This document shows, piece after piece, positions 1 through 8,879 of a DNA stretch of 64,000 nt. The stretch is from Aquipseudomonas alcaligenes. GTDB lineage: Bacteria; Pseudomonadota; Gammaproteobacteria; Pseudomonadales; Pseudomonadaceae. The notes beneath the pieces are model-generated. The model was not told the origin of the DNA. It did not search any database and worked only from the letters and a program-made list of their open reading frames with translations. The DNA is taken from NCBI RefSeq assembly GCF_003205495.1, contig NZ_QJRX01000004.1, forward strand, positions 372,764 to 436,763, given 5' to 3'. The translations under genes were made by a program, and so were the position numbers. The stretch's first letter is position 1. Each line of letters begins with the position of its first letter.

Positions 1-676
1 CATCACCTACATGAGCGAGAAGCGCATGGCCGGCGCCAACGGCCGCTTCGGCGACGGCGACCTGCGCGGCGTGGCGGCACCGGAGGCGGCCAACAACGCC
101 TCGGCCTGCGGCTCGCTGATTCCCATGCTGACCCTCGGCGTACCGGGCTCGGGCACCACAGCGGTGATGATCGGCGCCCTGACCCTTTACAACATCACCC
201 CCGGCCCGCTGCTGTTCGAGCAGCAGCCGGACGTGGTCTGGGGTCTGATCGCCTCGCTGTTCATCGGCAACGTCATCCTGCTGGCGATGAACATCCCGCT
301 GGTCGGCCTGTTCGCCCGCATGCTCAGCGTGCCGAGCTGGATCCTGGTGCCGGCCATCACCATCGTCAGCCTGGTCGGCGTGTACGCGGTGCACAGCACC
401 ACCTTCGACCTGGTGTTGATGATCGGCCTCGGCGTGTTCGGCTACCTGCTGCGCAAGATGGACTTCCCGCTGTCGGCGCTGATCCTCGGCTTCGTCCTCG
501 GCGAGCTGATGGAGTCCAACCTGCGCCGCGCCCTGTCGATCAGCAACGGCGACCTGGCGATCCTCTGGTCCAGCCCGATCACAGTGGCGCTCTGGGGCCT
601 GGCCCTGCTGATGCTGGCCCTGCCCGGCCTGCGCTGGCTGCGCAAGCGCCGCGCGCTGCGTGCCGCGCATGCCTAA
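1..676 (+). CDS. Tripartite tricarboxylate transporter permease, TctA family (5' end outside window)
   Basis: C-terminal part of a TctA-type large membrane subunit of a tripartite tricarboxylate transporter, which moves citrate-like acids with the help of a periplasmic TctC protein and the small TctB subunit. The reading frame is open from base 2, so the gene starts before the window; the first in-window ATG at 11 is internal. The segment GVAAPEAANNAS followed by SLIPMLTLGVPGSGTTAVM matches the conserved TctA core. Several hydrophobic helices follow and the protein ends in a basic tail. Its stop overlaps the next gene, suggesting one transcript. The family is clear; the substrate cannot be read from sequence. 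Confidence 0.9.
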   Translation, partial: ITYMSEKRMAGANGRFGDGDLRGVAAPEAANNASACGSLIPMLTLGVPGSGTTAVMIGALTLYNITPGPLLFEQQPDVVWGLIASLFIGNVILLAMNIPLVGLFARMLSVPSWILVPAITIVSLVGVYAVHSTTFDLVLMIGLGVFGYLLRKMDFPLSALILGFVLGELMESNLRRALSISNGDLAILWSSPITVALWGLALLMLALPGLRWLRKRRALRAAHA

Positions 677-1685
677 GTGGTGGCTCACGCCGCTGGCCGG
701 TGCGGCCGGCGGCGCCCTGGCCAGCCTGATCGGCTGGCCTTTGCCGTGGATGGTCGGTTCCCTGCTCGCGGTGATCCTGCTGCGCTGCCTGGGCGGCCTG
801 GACCTGCGCGAAGTGCCCGGCGCGCGCAAGGCCGGGCAGTGGCTGGTCGGCACCGGCATCGGCCTGCACTTCAACCCGGCGGTGCTGGAGCAGGTGCTGG
901 CCCACGGCGGCCTGCTGCTGGCCGGCGCCCTGCTCACCAGCCTCACCAGCCTGATCGGCATCGCCCTGCTACGCGCCGCCGGCCACGACCGCGCCACCGC
1001 CTTCTTCGCCAGCATGCCCGGCGGCGCCAGCGAGATGGTCAACCTCGGCCAGCGCAACGGTGCCCAGGCCGGCGAGGTGGCGGCCGGGCAGAGCCTGCGC
1101 CTGCTGCTGGTGGTGCTGCTGGTGCCGGCACTGTTCCAGTGGTGGCTGGGCGCCGCGCCGGCCCTGGCGCACACGCACAGCCACAGCCAGCCCCTGGCGC
1201 TGGCTGCGCTGCTGGCCGGCGGCGCGCTGCTGGCCCTGCTTGGCCAGCGTTTGCGCCAGCCCAACCCCTGGCTGCTCGGGCCGATCCTGTTCGCCGCCGC
1301 CGGCGCGATCTGGCTGGACCAGCCGCTGAGCCTGCCGTCCGGCACCAGCGAACTGGGCCAGTGGCTGATCGGCAGCGCTCTGGGCTGTCACTTCAGCCGC
1401 GAGTTCTTCCGCCGTGCGCCGCGCTTCCTCGCCCTGGTGCTGGGCGCCACGCTGCTGGCCATGTGCGCCGCCGCCCTGGCCGCCGAGGCCCTCGGCTGGC
1501 TGGGCGCGCTGGATCAGCGCTCGCTGATGCTGGGCATGATGCCCGGCGGCATCGCCGAGCTGAGCCTGACCGCCGAGGCCCTGGCCCTGTCGGTGCCGCT
1601 GATCACCGGGCTGCAGGTGCTGCGCCTGATGTGCGTGCTGTTCCTCGCCGAACCGGCGTTCCGCCTCTGGCAACGCCACCCCTGA
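669..1685 (+). CDS. AbrB-family integral membrane protein
   Basis: Polytopic inner-membrane protein of 338 residues made of two similar halves, each opening with a short proline-tryptophan-glycine segment (PLPWMVGS near the start, PNPWLLGP mid-protein). This duplication is typical of the AbrB family (once called putative ammonia monooxygenase). The segments SMPGGASEM and MMPGGIAEL occur at equivalent places in the two halves. The ATG at 669 overlaps the transporter gene by 8 bases; a GTG at 660 in frame is an alternative start. The coupling suggests a role with the TctA permease, but no substrate is known. It is followed by a strong terminator. Confidence 0.85.
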   Translation: MPKWWLTPLAGAAGGALASLIGWPLPWMVGSLLAVILLRCLGGLDLREVPGARKAGQWLVGTGIGLHFNPAVLEQVLAHGGLLLAGALLTSLTSLIGIALLRAAGHDRATAFFASMPGGASEMVNLGQRNGAQAGEVAAGQSLRLLLVVLLVPALFQWWLGAAPALAHTHSHSQPLALAALLAGGALLALLGQRLRQPNPWLLGPILFAAAGAIWLDQPLSLPSGTSELGQWLIGSALGCHFSREFFRRAPRFLALVLGATLLAMCAAALAAEALGWLGALDQRSLMLGMMPGGIAELSLTAEALALSVPLITGLQVLRLMCVLFLAEPAFRLWQRHP

Positions 1686-1695
1686 ACCCACGTTT

Positions 1696-1723
1696 AGGCC
1701 CGCCGCGCGCGGGCCTCTTTTTC
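1696..1723 (+). terminator. Rho-independent terminator after the AbrB-family gene
   Basis: Perfect 8-base arms AGGCCCGC and GCGGGCCT around a 5-base loop, followed by CTTTTTCT. It lies 10 bases after the AbrB-family stop codon and closes the tctA-abrB unit. Confidence 0.85.
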
Positions 1724-1730
1724 TGCGGGC

Positions 1731-1756
1731 AAAAAAATGGGCGACCGAAGTCGCCC
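1731..1756 (-). terminator. Rho-independent terminator for the 41-residue small protein gene
   Basis: On the minus strand a GGGCGAC/GTCGCCC stem with a 4-base loop is followed by a run of seven T. It lies about 30 bases beyond the stop of the small membrane protein gene and supports that gene being a real, independent unit. Confidence 0.8.
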
Positions 1757-1787
1757 CAAATGCCTTGCGTGCACTATTTCAGAAGGA

Positions 1788-1913
1788 TCACTCGGCCTTG
1801 GCTTTGGCCTTCCTGTGAGCATCCTTCCAGATGAAGTAACCGACGCCGCCGAAGAAGGCGACCATCAGGGCAACTGTGCCGATCCCGGCGAGAACCACTG
1901 TATCGAGGAACAT
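1788..1913 (-). CDS. Small single-pass membrane protein, 41 residues
   Basis: A 41-residue protein with one hydrophobic helix (residues about 6-29, rich in V, A, G and F) and a lysine-rich, cytoplasmic-looking tail ending KAKAKAE. The start was chosen because AGGAGG lies 6 bases before the ATG at 1913; a longer frame exists upstream but lacks such a site. A terminator follows on the same strand. Function is unknown; its shape resembles small subunits or regulators of membrane complexes, but that is only inference. Confidence 0.7.
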   Translation of the reverse strand: MFLDTVVLAGIGTVALMVAFFGGVGYFIWKDAHRKAKAKAE

Positions 1914-2055
1914 GGCGGCCTCCTGTCTGAGCCTTGTCTTGCATGGCTTCAGAGTAGAGGAGGCTGGCGGGCGGGAATTGATCCGGGTCAATAACCCGGA
2001 GGATGGGCGCCGCGACAGGGCGCCGCAGGTCGGCAGGAACCGGCGCGCAGGGGGC

Positions 2056-2214
2056 TCAGCGCTTCTTCGGTTTGCCCTTGGACTTCTTCTTGGCCTTGGC
2101 CAGCGGCAGGGCCTGTTCGAAGGCCTGACGCATCTCGTCCAGCTTCTTGTCGTGCAGGTCATGGATGCGCTTGCCGCGCTCGGCGGAGAAGTCGATCAGC
2201 TTGTCGTCGCTCAT
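2056..2214 (-). CDS. Small lysine-rich hypothetical protein, 52 residues
   Basis: Soluble 52-residue protein starting MSDDKLIDFSAERGKRIHD, with a helical middle and a very basic tail (KAKKKSKGKPKKR) that suggests contact with nucleic acid. The ATG overlaps the AlkB stop as ATGA, so translation is probably coupled to it. An extended frame further upstream lies inside alkB and is not needed. The function is unknown; the coupling to a nucleic-acid repair enzyme fits a nucleic-acid-related role, which is inference. Confidence 0.7.
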   Translation of the reverse strand: MSDDKLIDFSAERGKRIHDLHDKKLDEMRQAFEQALPLAKAKKKSKGKPKKR

Positions 2215-2843
2215 GCTCGGCCCCGGATCAGGCGAAAGGTCAGGTTGATGCGTGGCGCCACCGGCTTGCGGGTCTTGGCCACCTGATGCTGCCAATGATG
2301 CTGCGTCGCGCCGCGCATGACCAGCAGCGAACCGTCGGCCAGTTCCAGGGAGTGCTCGATGCGGCTGGCGCCCTTGCGCCGCAGGTCGAAACGGCGGGTA
2401 CCGCCGAGGTTGAGCGAGGCGATCAGCGGGTCGCGGCCCAATTCGGGCTCGTCGTCGCTGTGCCAGCCCATGGAATCGTTGCCGTCGCGGTAATAGTTGA
2501 GCAGCACGCCGTTGAGCGGCTGGCCGGCCGCCTCCTGCACCCGCGCGCGGATCTCGGCCAGCAGCGGCGTCCAGGGCAGCGGTCGATGTTCCAGGCCGGA
2601 ATAGCGGTAGCTGGCCTCGGCATCGCCGTACCAGGCGACCAGGCGCGGCACGGCGACAGGTCGCCCGTGGATGAACAGCTGCGGCTGCTCCCAGGGGGTT
2701 TCCGTAGCCAGCTGGCGGAACCAGGCGGTGGCCGTGGCGCTGTCGAGCCAGTGTGGCCGCAAGTCCAGCTCGGCACCGGGCAGCTCGATGAGGGGATCGG
2801 AGAACAGGTCCAAGGCGGTCGCAATAGGAGAGTGGGCTTGCAT
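2211..2843 (-). CDS. AlkB-like 2-oxoglutarate/Fe(II) dioxygenase
   Basis: Protein of 210 residues belonging to the AlkB dioxygenases, which remove alkyl groups from DNA or RNA bases by oxidation. The iron ligands are visible: His128 and Asp130 in WHSDDE, and His186 in HHWQHQV. The 2-oxoglutarate/substrate signature RINLTFR is at 198-204, the form typical of ALKBH2/3-like members. The substrate-loop segment NYYRDGNDSMGWHSD is intact. The start at 2843 gives the normal length; an open frame upstream is unrelated sequence. It forms an operon with the proline-rich protein upstream and the 52-residue protein downstream. Confidence 0.9.
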   Translation of the reverse strand: MQAHSPIATALDLFSDPLIELPGAELDLRPHWLDSATATAWFRQLATETPWEQPQLFIHGRPVAVPRLVAWYGDAEASYRYSGLEHRPLPWTPLLAEIRARVQEAAGQPLNGVLLNYYRDGNDSMGWHSDDEPELGRDPLIASLNLGGTRRFDLRRKGASRIEHSLELADGSLLVMRGATQHHWQHQVAKTRKPVAPRINLTFRLIRGRA

Positions 2844-2853
2844 TGTCTGCCGA

Positions 2854-3153
2854 TCAGACTTCCACATCCACCCACAGACCCTGGCGCGGCAGCTCTTCCA
2901 GCAGCTTCTCCTGCTCGGGGCTGGCGGCATCCAGTTCGGCCAGTTCCTCCGGGGTGTAGCCACGGCGCTGGCGCCGCCGTTGCTCCTCGCGCAGCAGTTC
3001 CTCGGCCTCCTGCGGGTGGCGCTTGTCCAGCTCCACCTGGCTCTCGTTGGAGCTTTCGTTGGCCGGGGTCACCGGCGGGATGTCCGGGCGCGGCTTGACC
3101 ACGTCCTGCTGGGCGGTGACGGGGAGCAGACTGTGCGGAATGGGCGGTAGCAT
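2854..3153 (-). CDS. Conserved hypothetical protein, proline-rich and charged, 99 residues
   Basis: Begins MLPPIPHSLLPV, has a proline-rich first third, then a strongly charged stretch (EAEELLREEQRRRQRRG) likely to form a helix, and ends in a short segment with WVDVEV. No enzymatic motif is visible. It is divergent from rapA, with about 160 bases between the two starts, and directly precedes the AlkB-like gene. I know similar small proteins next to rapA in Pseudomonas, but not a function. Confidence 0.75.
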   Translation of the reverse strand: MLPPIPHSLLPVTAQQDVVKPRPDIPPVTPANESSNESQVELDKRHPQEAEELLREEQRRRQRRGYTPEELAELDAASPEQEKLLEELPRQGLWVDVEV

Positions 3154-3317
3154 CGGGGTCTCCCTGGTTAACCCTGCTGTCGGCCGGACGGTCTCCAACT
3201 TGAACGCCCGCTCGCTACACTTTCGACTCGGGACGCACGCATTGATTCAGTACGGACGTCGCCCTCGACGCGGCGTTCCGCTAACATACGCGGCTTTTTT
3301 CGCAGCTGGGGCTTTTC

Positions 3318-6167
3318 ATGGCAAGTAGTGGCATCGTGCAGTATCAACCGGGGCAACGCTGGATCAGCGACAGCGAGGCGGAACTCGGGCTCGGCACCAT
3401 CCTCACTTCCGACGGCCGCCTGCTCACCGTGCTCTACCCGGCCACCGGCGAGACCCGCCAGTATTCCCTGCGCAACGCCCCGCTGACCCGCGTGCGCTTC
3501 GCCCCGGGCGACGAGATCACCCACTTCGAGGGCTGGAAGCTGACCGTGCAGGAAGTCGAGGACATCGACGGCCTGCTGGTCTACCACGGCTTCAATGCCC
3601 AGCACGAAGCGATCAGCCTGCCGGAAACCCAGCTGTCCAACTTCATCCAGTTCCGCCTGGCCAGCGACCGCCTGTTCGCCGGGCAGATCGACCCGCTGAA
3701 CTGGTTCGCCCTGCGCTACCACACCCTGGAGCACCAGAGCCGCCTGCTGCAGTCCAGCCTGTGGGGCCTGGGCGGCGCCCGCGCCCAGCCGATCGCCCAC
3801 CAGCTGCACATCGCCCGCGAAGTAGCCGACCGCATCGCCCCGCGCGTGCTGCTGGCCGACGAGGTGGGCCTGGGCAAGACCATCGAGGCAGGCCTGGTGA
3901 TCCACCGCCAGCTGCTCTCCGGCCGTGCCAGCCGCGTGCTGATCCTGGTTCCGGAGAACCTGCAGCACCAGTGGCTGGTGGAGATGCGCCGGCGCTTCAA
4001 CCTGCAGGTCGCCCTGTACGACGCCGAGCGCTTCGCCGAGAGCGATGCCAGCAACCCCTTCGAGGACACCCAGCTGGCGCTGGTCGCCCTGGAATGGCTG
4101 AAGGACAGCGACAAGGCCCAGGACGCCGCGTTCGCCGCCGGCTGGGACCTGCTGGTGGTCGACGAGGCGCACCACCTGGTCTGGCACCCGGAGAAGGCCA
4201 GCGACGAATACCGCCTGGTCGAGCAGCTGGCCGCGACCATCCCCGGCGTGCTGCTGCTCACCGCCACCCCGGAACAGCTGGGCCTGGAAAGCCACTTCGC
4301 GCGCCTGCGCCTGCTCGACCCGGACCGTTTCCACGACCTCGACGCCTTCCGCGCCGAGAGTGCCAACTACCGCCCGGTGGCCGAGGCGGTGCAGGAACTG
4401 CTCGACGAGGGCCGCCTGTCCGCACAGGCCCACGCCACCATCGGCCGCTTCCTCGGCGCCGAGGGCGAGGCCCTGCTGGCCGCCGTCACCGATGGCGACA
4501 GCGAGGCCGCCGCGCGGCTGATCCGCGAGCTGCTGGATCGCCACGGCACCGGCCGCGTGCTGCTGCGCAACACCCGCGCCGCCGTGCAGGGCTTCCCCGA
4601 GCGCCAGCTGCACCCCTACCCGCTGCCCAACCCCGAGCAGTACGCCAACCTGCAGCCGGGCGAGCACGCCGAGCTGTACCCGGAAGTCAGCTACCAGGCG
4701 CAGGGTGATGACGAAGCCTGGTGGCGCTTCGACCCGCGCGTCGACTGGCTGATCGACACCCTGAAGATGCTCAAGAAGTTCAAGGTGCTGGTGATCTGCG
4801 CCCACGCCGAGACCGCGCTGGACCTGGAAGACGCCCTGCGCGTGCGCTCCGGCATCCCGGCCACGGTGTTCCACGAGGGCATGAGCATCCTCGAGCGCGA
4901 CCGCGCCGCCGCCTACTTCGCCGACGAGGAGTTCGGCGCCCAGGTGCTGATCTGCTCCGAGATCGGCTCCGAAGGCCGCAACTTCCAGTTCAGCCACCAC
5001 CTGGTGCTGTTCGACCTGCCGGCCCACCCGGACCTGCTGGAGCAGCGCATCGGCCGTCTCGACCGCATCGGCCAGAAGCACACCATCCAGCTGCACGTGC
5101 CCTACCTCGAGGACAGCCCGCAGGAACGCCTGTTCCAGTGGTACCACCAGGCGCTGAACGCCTTCCTCAACACCTGCCCGACCGGCAACGCCCTGCAGCA
5201 CCAGTTCGGCCCGCGCCTGCTGCCGCTGCTGGAAGACCACGCCGAGGGCGCCTGGAACGCCCTGCTGAGCGAGGCCACCGCCGAACGCGAACGCCTCGAA
5301 GGCGAGCTGCACAGCGGCCGCGACCGCCTGCTGGAGCTCAACTCCGGCGGCGCCGGCGAGGGCGAGCGGCTGGTCGAGGAAATCCTCGAACAGGACGACC
5401 AGTTCGCCCTGCCGATCTACATGGAAGAACTGTTCGACGCATTCGGCATCGACAGCGAGGACCACTCCGAGAACGCCCTGGTGCTGCGTCCCAGCGAGAA
5501 GATGCTGGACGCCAGCTTCCCGCTCGGCGACGACGAGGCGGTCACCGTCACCTACGACCGCAACCAGGCACTGGCCCGCGAGGACATGCAGTTCCTCACC
5601 TGGGAACACCCCATGGTGCAGGGCGGCATGGACCTGGTGCTGTCCGGCTCGATGGGCAACACCGCGGTGGCGCTGATCAAGAACAAGGCGCTCAAGCCCG
5701 GCACCGTGCTGCTCGAACTGCTGTATGTCAGCGAAGTGGTGGCGCCCAAGGCGCTGCAGCTTGGCCGATTCCTGCCGCCGGTGGCGCTGCGCAGCCTGCT
5801 CGACCCCAACGGCAACGACCTGGCATCGAAGGTCGCCTTCGATACCCTCAATGACCAGCTGGAAGCGGTGCCGCGGGCCAGCGCCAACAAGTTCGTGCAG
5901 GCCCAGCGCGACGTGCTGGCCAGGCAGATCAACGCCGCCGAGGCGAAGATCGCGCCGCGCCACAACGAGCGGGTCAACGAGGCGCGCCAGCGCTTCACCG
6001 CCACCCTGGACGAGGAAATCGCGCGCATGACCGCGCTGCAGGCGGTCAACCCGACGGTGCGCCCGGCCGAGATCGAAGCCCTGCGCAAGCAGCGCGAGAG
6101 CGGCCTGGCCTTCCTCGACAAGGCGGCGCTGCGCCTGGAGGCAATCCGCGTGCTGGTGGCCGGCTGA
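3318..6167 (+). CDS. rapA: RNA polymerase-associated protein RapA (HepA)
   Basis: SWI2/SNF2-type ATPase of 949 residues that binds RNA polymerase and helps it recycle after transcription. The N-terminal Tudor-like region (about 1-110) is followed by helicase motifs: GLGKT at 184-188, DEAH at 282-285, LLTATPE in motif III, and in the second lobe [22 protein letters not shown] and [11 protein letters not shown]. The C-terminal RapA-specific domain is complete. Length matches the family (about 950-970). It is monocistronic, ending in a terminator shared with the convergent SDR gene. Identification is firm. Confidence 0.97.
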   Translation: MASSGIVQYQPGQRWISDSEAELGLGTILTSDGRLLTVLYPATGETRQYSLRNAPLTRVRFAPGDEITHFEGWKLTVQEVEDIDGLLVYHGFNAQHEAISLPETQLSNFIQFRLASDRLFAGQIDPLNWFALRYHTLEHQSRLLQSSLWGLGGARAQPIAHQLHIAREVADRIAPRVLLADEVGLGKTIEAGLVIHRQLLSGRASRVLILVPENLQHQWLVEMRRRFNLQVALYDAERFAESDASNPFEDTQLALVALEWLKDSDKAQDAAFAAGWDLLVVDEAHHLVWHPEKASDEYRLVEQLAATIPGVLLLTATPEQLGLESHFARLRLLDPDRFHDLDAFRAESANYRPVAEAVQELLDEGRLSAQAHATIGRFLGAEGEALLAAVTDGDSEAAARLIRELLDRHGTGRVLLRNTRAAVQGFPERQLHPYPLPNPEQYANLQPGEHAELYPEVSYQAQGDDEAWWRFDPRVDWLIDTLKMLKKFKVLVICAHAETALDLEDALRVRSGIPATVFHEGMSILERDRAAAYFADEEFGAQVLICSEIGSEGRNFQFSHHLVLFDLPAHPDLLEQRIGRLDRIGQKHTIQLHVPYLEDSPQERLFQWYHQALNAFLNTCPTGNALQHQFGPRLLPLLEDHAEGAWNALLSEATAERERLEGELHSGRDRLLELNSGGAGEGERLVEEILEQDDQFALPIYMEELFDAFGIDSEDHSENALVLRPSEKMLDASFPLGDDEAVTVTYDRNQALAREDMQFLTWEHPMVQGGMDLVLSGSMGNTAVALIKNKALKPGTVLLELLYVSEVVAPKALQLGRFLPPVALRSLLDPNGNDLASKVAFDTLNDQLEAVPRASANKFVQAQRDVLARQINAAEAKIAPRHNERVNEARQRFTATLDEEIARMTALQAVNPTVRPAEIEALRKQRESGLAFLDKAALRLEAIRVLVAG

Positions 6168-6184
6168 CGCCCGCGCCCAAAACG

Positions 6185-6214
6185 AAAAAGGGGCAGCCTC
6201 GGCTGCCCCTTTTT
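6185..6214. terminator. Bidirectional terminator between rapA and the SDR gene
   Basis: Nine-base arms GGGGCAGCC/GGCTGCCCC with a 2-base spacer, flanked by AAAAA on the left and TTTTT on the right. It can stop transcription of both convergent genes. Confidence 0.9.
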
Positions 6215-6228
6215 CATGCCCGCACGAG

Positions 6229-7038
6229 TCAGGCGGCGCCCATCTTGGCGCGCATCTTCTCGCACATCTTAGTCATCTCGTCGTAGATCAGCTGCGGGTT
6301 CTGCCGCTTGATGGCCCAGGCCATGCGGCCCTGCTCGTGGGGCAGGATCATGAACTCGCCCTTGGCCACCTCGTCGTAGATGTAGTGGGCGATGTCGGTG
6401 GCGCTGATCGGGCTGCCTTCGAGCAGCTTGCCGACCTGCTGCTTCATCTCCGGGGTCGGCCCGCGGAAGGAGTCCAGCAGGTTGGTCTGGAAGAACGACG
6501 GACAGACCACGTGCACGCCCAGGCCCTCAGGCTTGAGCTCCACCAGCAGGCTCTCGGAGAGTGCCACCACGCCGGCCTTGGCCACGTTGTAGTTGCTCAT
6601 CGCCGGGCCCTGCATCAGCGCCGCCATGGAGGCGATGTTGATGATCTTGCCCTTGCTGGCACGCAGCAGCGGCAGGAAGGCCTTGCAGCCCTTGATCACG
6701 CCCATCAGGTTGATCGACAGCTGCCAGTCCCAGTCCTCCAGGCTGAGGTCGGCGAACATGCCCCCGGCGGCCACCCCGGCGTTGTTGACCAGCACGTCGA
6801 GGCCGCCGAAGCGCTCCTCGCAGGCCTGCGCCACGGCGGTCAGCTGGCTGTAGTCGCGCACGTCGCAGCGCAGGGTGAAGCCGTCTCCGCCGGCCTCGCG
6901 GACCAGCTTCAGGGTCTCCGCCAGGCCCTGCTCGTTGACGTCGCACAGCGCCAGGCGCCAGCCCTCGCGGGCCCAGCGCAGGGCGATCTCGCGACCGAGA
7001 CCCGAGCCGGCGCCAGTGATCATCATGCGATTCTGCAT
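6229..7038 (-). CDS. Short-chain dehydrogenase/reductase
   Basis: Classical SDR of 269 residues. Cofactor motif TGAGSGLG is at 8-15, NNAG at 85-88, and the catalytic residues are Ser137, Tyr150 and Lys154 (YNVAK). The aspartate after the second strand (CDVNEQG) suggests a preference for NAD(H), which is inference. The start at 7038 places MQNRMMITGAG at the N-terminus, as usual in this family; the upstream frame has no SDR similarity. Substrate unknown. Confidence 0.9.
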   Translation of the reverse strand: MQNRMMITGAGSGLGREIALRWAREGWRLALCDVNEQGLAETLKLVREAGGDGFTLRCDVRDYSQLTAVAQACEERFGGLDVLVNNAGVAAGGMFADLSLEDWDWQLSINLMGVIKGCKAFLPLLRASKGKIINIASMAALMQGPAMSNYNVAKAGVVALSESLLVELKPEGLGVHVVCPSFFQTNLLDSFRGPTPEMKQQVGKLLEGSPISATDIAHYIYDEVAKGEFMILPHEQGRMAWAIKRQNPQLIYDEMTKMCEKMRAKMGAA

Positions 7039-7140
7039 ACTCGTATTGCCTTGTTCTGTGGTGAGGTTGGGGCGAGTGTAGCCAAGGCCATCCCGGACGC
7101 CCTCCAGCATCAGGACGCTGAATGACGACCCACAAGCACC

Positions 7141-7503
7141 CTAGCGCCGCAGGCGCCAGAGCAGCCAGGCATAGGCCGGCAGATTGATCAGCAGCACCAG
7201 GGCGCCCAGCCATAGCTGGATCTGCGGCGTCAGCCCGGCGGGGTAGATCAGCGGAATCAGGTAGTGCTCGACGAAACCGCCGGCGTAGCCGGCCTCGCCG
7301 GCGGCGCGACGCAGATCGTTCTCCAGCGGCGTCAGCGGGCAATACAGGTGCAACAGTTCCACTGCCGCCCCCCAGGCCGCCGCCGGCACGTGCAGCAGTG
7401 CCAGGCGCGGCCAGCGCAGCACCGCCAGGGCTCCGAACAGCACGAAGAGAATGAAGGCCAGATGCAATAACACCACGGCATCGGCCGCCAGCCGCAGAAT
7501 CAT
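7141..7503 (-). CDS. DUF2784 family membrane protein
   Basis: Protein of 120 residues with about four hydrophobic segments, a conserved LLHLAFILFVLFG opening, the loop YCPLTPLENDLR and GFVEHYLIPLIYP. This pattern is that of DUF2784, small inner-membrane proteins of unknown function. It is followed by the SDR gene on the same strand after about 100 bases. Confidence 0.85.
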   Translation of the reverse strand: MILRLAADAVVLLHLAFILFVLFGALAVLRWPRLALLHVPAAAWGAAVELLHLYCPLTPLENDLRRAAGEAGYAGGFVEHYLIPLIYPAGLTPQIQLWLGALVLLINLPAYAWLLWRLRR

Positions 7504-7785
7504 TGCCGCGTTACTCCGATATATATTCCAGACAGTTGCGGTGCATTCTCAAACAATTCCATTTTGGAACTTCCATCCCTAGCGCCATGCAGCGGAAATA
7601 TCTGGGAAATATCTCCCAGGCCCCGGAATTTATTCCGAACATTCAATAGCTTAGACACTCGATGCAGAAGTTAAACGTTCTTATTTATATTTAATTTCAT
7701 ATACAATTCAATTACTTACATTTGACGCAAACCAATGCCTGGCGCAGACTTCGGGTTTAACGACCACCCCTATTCGAGGCGCATC
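7504..7785. other. AT-rich intergenic leader before bacterioferritin
   Basis: A 282-base stretch with no credible gene. The part from about 7610 to 7735 is strikingly AT-rich against a GC-rich background, with runs such as TTATTTATATTTAATTTC. It must hold the promoter of the bacterioferritin gene and of the divergent DUF2784 gene. I see no good Fur box of the 19-base consensus type. Confidence 0.6.
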
Positions 7786-8256
7786 ATGAAAGGCGACAAG
7801 AAAGTCATCCAGCACCTGAACAAGATCCTCGGCAACGAGCTGGTGGCGATCAACCAGTACTTCCTGCACGCCCGCATGTACGAGGACTGGGGCCTGAAGA
7901 AGCTCGGCGAGCATGAGTACCATGAGTCCATCGACGAGATGAAGCATGCCGACAAGCTGATCAAGCGCATCCTGTTCCTCGAGGGCCTGCCCAACCTGCA
8001 GGACCTGGGCAAGCTGCACATCGGCGAGAACACCAAGGAAATGCTGACCTGCGACCTCAAGCTGGAGCAGGCTGCCCTCCCCGACCTCAAGGCCGCCATC
8101 GCCTACTGCGAGACCGTCGGCGACTACGGCAGCCGCGAACTGCTGGAGGACATCCTCGAATCCGAGGAAGAGCACATCGACTGGCTGGAAACCCAGCTCG
8201 GCCTGATCGAGAAGGTCGGCCTGGAGAACTACCTGCAGTCGCAGATGGACGAATAA
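7786..8256 (+). CDS. bfr: Bacterioferritin
   Basis: Haem-containing iron storage protein of 156 residues that forms a 24-subunit shell and oxidises Fe(II) for mineral storage. Ferroxidase ligands Glu18, Glu51 and His54 are present, and the haem ligand Met52 (IDEMKHAD) is retained, so this is the haem-binding type. The start is set at 7786, [12 protein letters not shown], as in other bacterioferritins, with GAGGCG 5 bases before it. An upstream in-frame ATG at 7735 is non-homologous. The gene stands alone with its own terminator. Confidence 0.96.
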   Translation: MKGDKKVIQHLNKILGNELVAINQYFLHARMYEDWGLKKLGEHEYHESIDEMKHADKLIKRILFLEGLPNLQDLGKLHIGENTKEMLTCDLKLEQAALPDLKAAIAYCETVGDYGSRELLEDILESEEEHIDWLETQLGLIEKVGLENYLQSQMDE

Positions 8257-8274
8257 GCCAGCACCCAACAAAAA

Positions 8275-8295
8275 GCCCCGCACTGCGGGGCTTTT
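8275..8295. terminator. Bidirectional terminator between bfr and the lipoprotein gene
   Basis: Stem GCCCCGC/GCGGGGC with a 3-base loop, TTTT on the right and AAAAA on the left. It serves both bfr and the end of the minus-strand Tad locus. Confidence 0.85.
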
Positions 8296-8301
8296 GTATT
8301 T

Positions 8302-8853
8302 TCAGCGCGCAGCAGTCGCCAGGGGTGGCGCCTTGGCCAGGCGCAGATCATCGATGATGCGCGTAGCCAGTGCCTCGACCTGCCGCTCGGTCATGTTCGA
8401 GAAGAAGGTTCCCCAGCCGGAGGAGCCCGTCCTGTAACTGCGTGCCCCCAGCTGGCGTCCCGACTGCAGATCGTAGTAGGCCACCCGCAGGTCGACCCAG
8501 GCATCGCCGGTGGTCGGCCCCAGGAAGCGTCGGCTCATCTGGCTCAGGTAACGGAAGCTGGTGACCTCGGCAGTCACCAGAACGCCAGGCAGTGTCAGGG
8601 TCGGCCGTCCCGAGACCGGTGTCATGCGGTACAGGGCATCGAAGCTCTTGTGATCGAGCTGGGCCTGCAGGCTCTGCCGCAGGTCCTGCCAGCGCGGCTC
8701 GCTCTCGGCGGGTGTACTGCCGCTCAGGTTGAGCACTATATTGCGCCGCTCCAGCTTGCCGACCTCCAGCTCCCCCGAACTGGACAGGGTATCCACCTGC
8801 GCCGCACAGCCCGTGAGCAGGGTGGCAGCAAGCAGCATGATCAAGGTGCGCAT
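8302..8853 (-). CDS. Outer-membrane-type lipoprotein at the end of the Tad locus
   Basis: Lipoprotein of 183 residues: a hydrophobic signal ending LLTGC puts the lipidated cysteine at residue 16. The body carries segments such as WVDLRVAYYDLQSGR and MTERQVEALATRIIDDL, reminiscent of DUF4410-type lipoproteins that link trafficking to the envelope; the family call is tentative. Residues +2 and +3 are Ala-Ala, so no inner-membrane retention signal is apparent. It lies 26 bases after the TadE gene on the same strand, before a terminator, so it is probably the last gene of the pilus operon. Confidence 0.65.
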   Translation of the reverse strand: MRTLIMLLAATLLTGCAAQVDTLSSSGELEVGKLERRNIVLNLSGSTPAESEPRWQDLRQSLQAQLDHKSFDALYRMTPVSGRPTLTLPGVLVTAEVTSFRYLSQMSRRFLGPTTGDAWVDLRVAYYDLQSGRQLGARSYRTGSSGWGTFFSNMTERQVEALATRIIDDLRLAKAPPLATAAR

Positions 8854-8879
8854 AAGGACTCCCCTTTAGATGATCGCCT

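Noticed and set aside
3168..5963. 931-residue minus-strand reading frame opposite rapA
   Set aside because: A shadow of the GC-rich rapA codons; composition is dominated by Val, Gln, Gly and His with no motif, while rapA on the other strand is complete and conserved.
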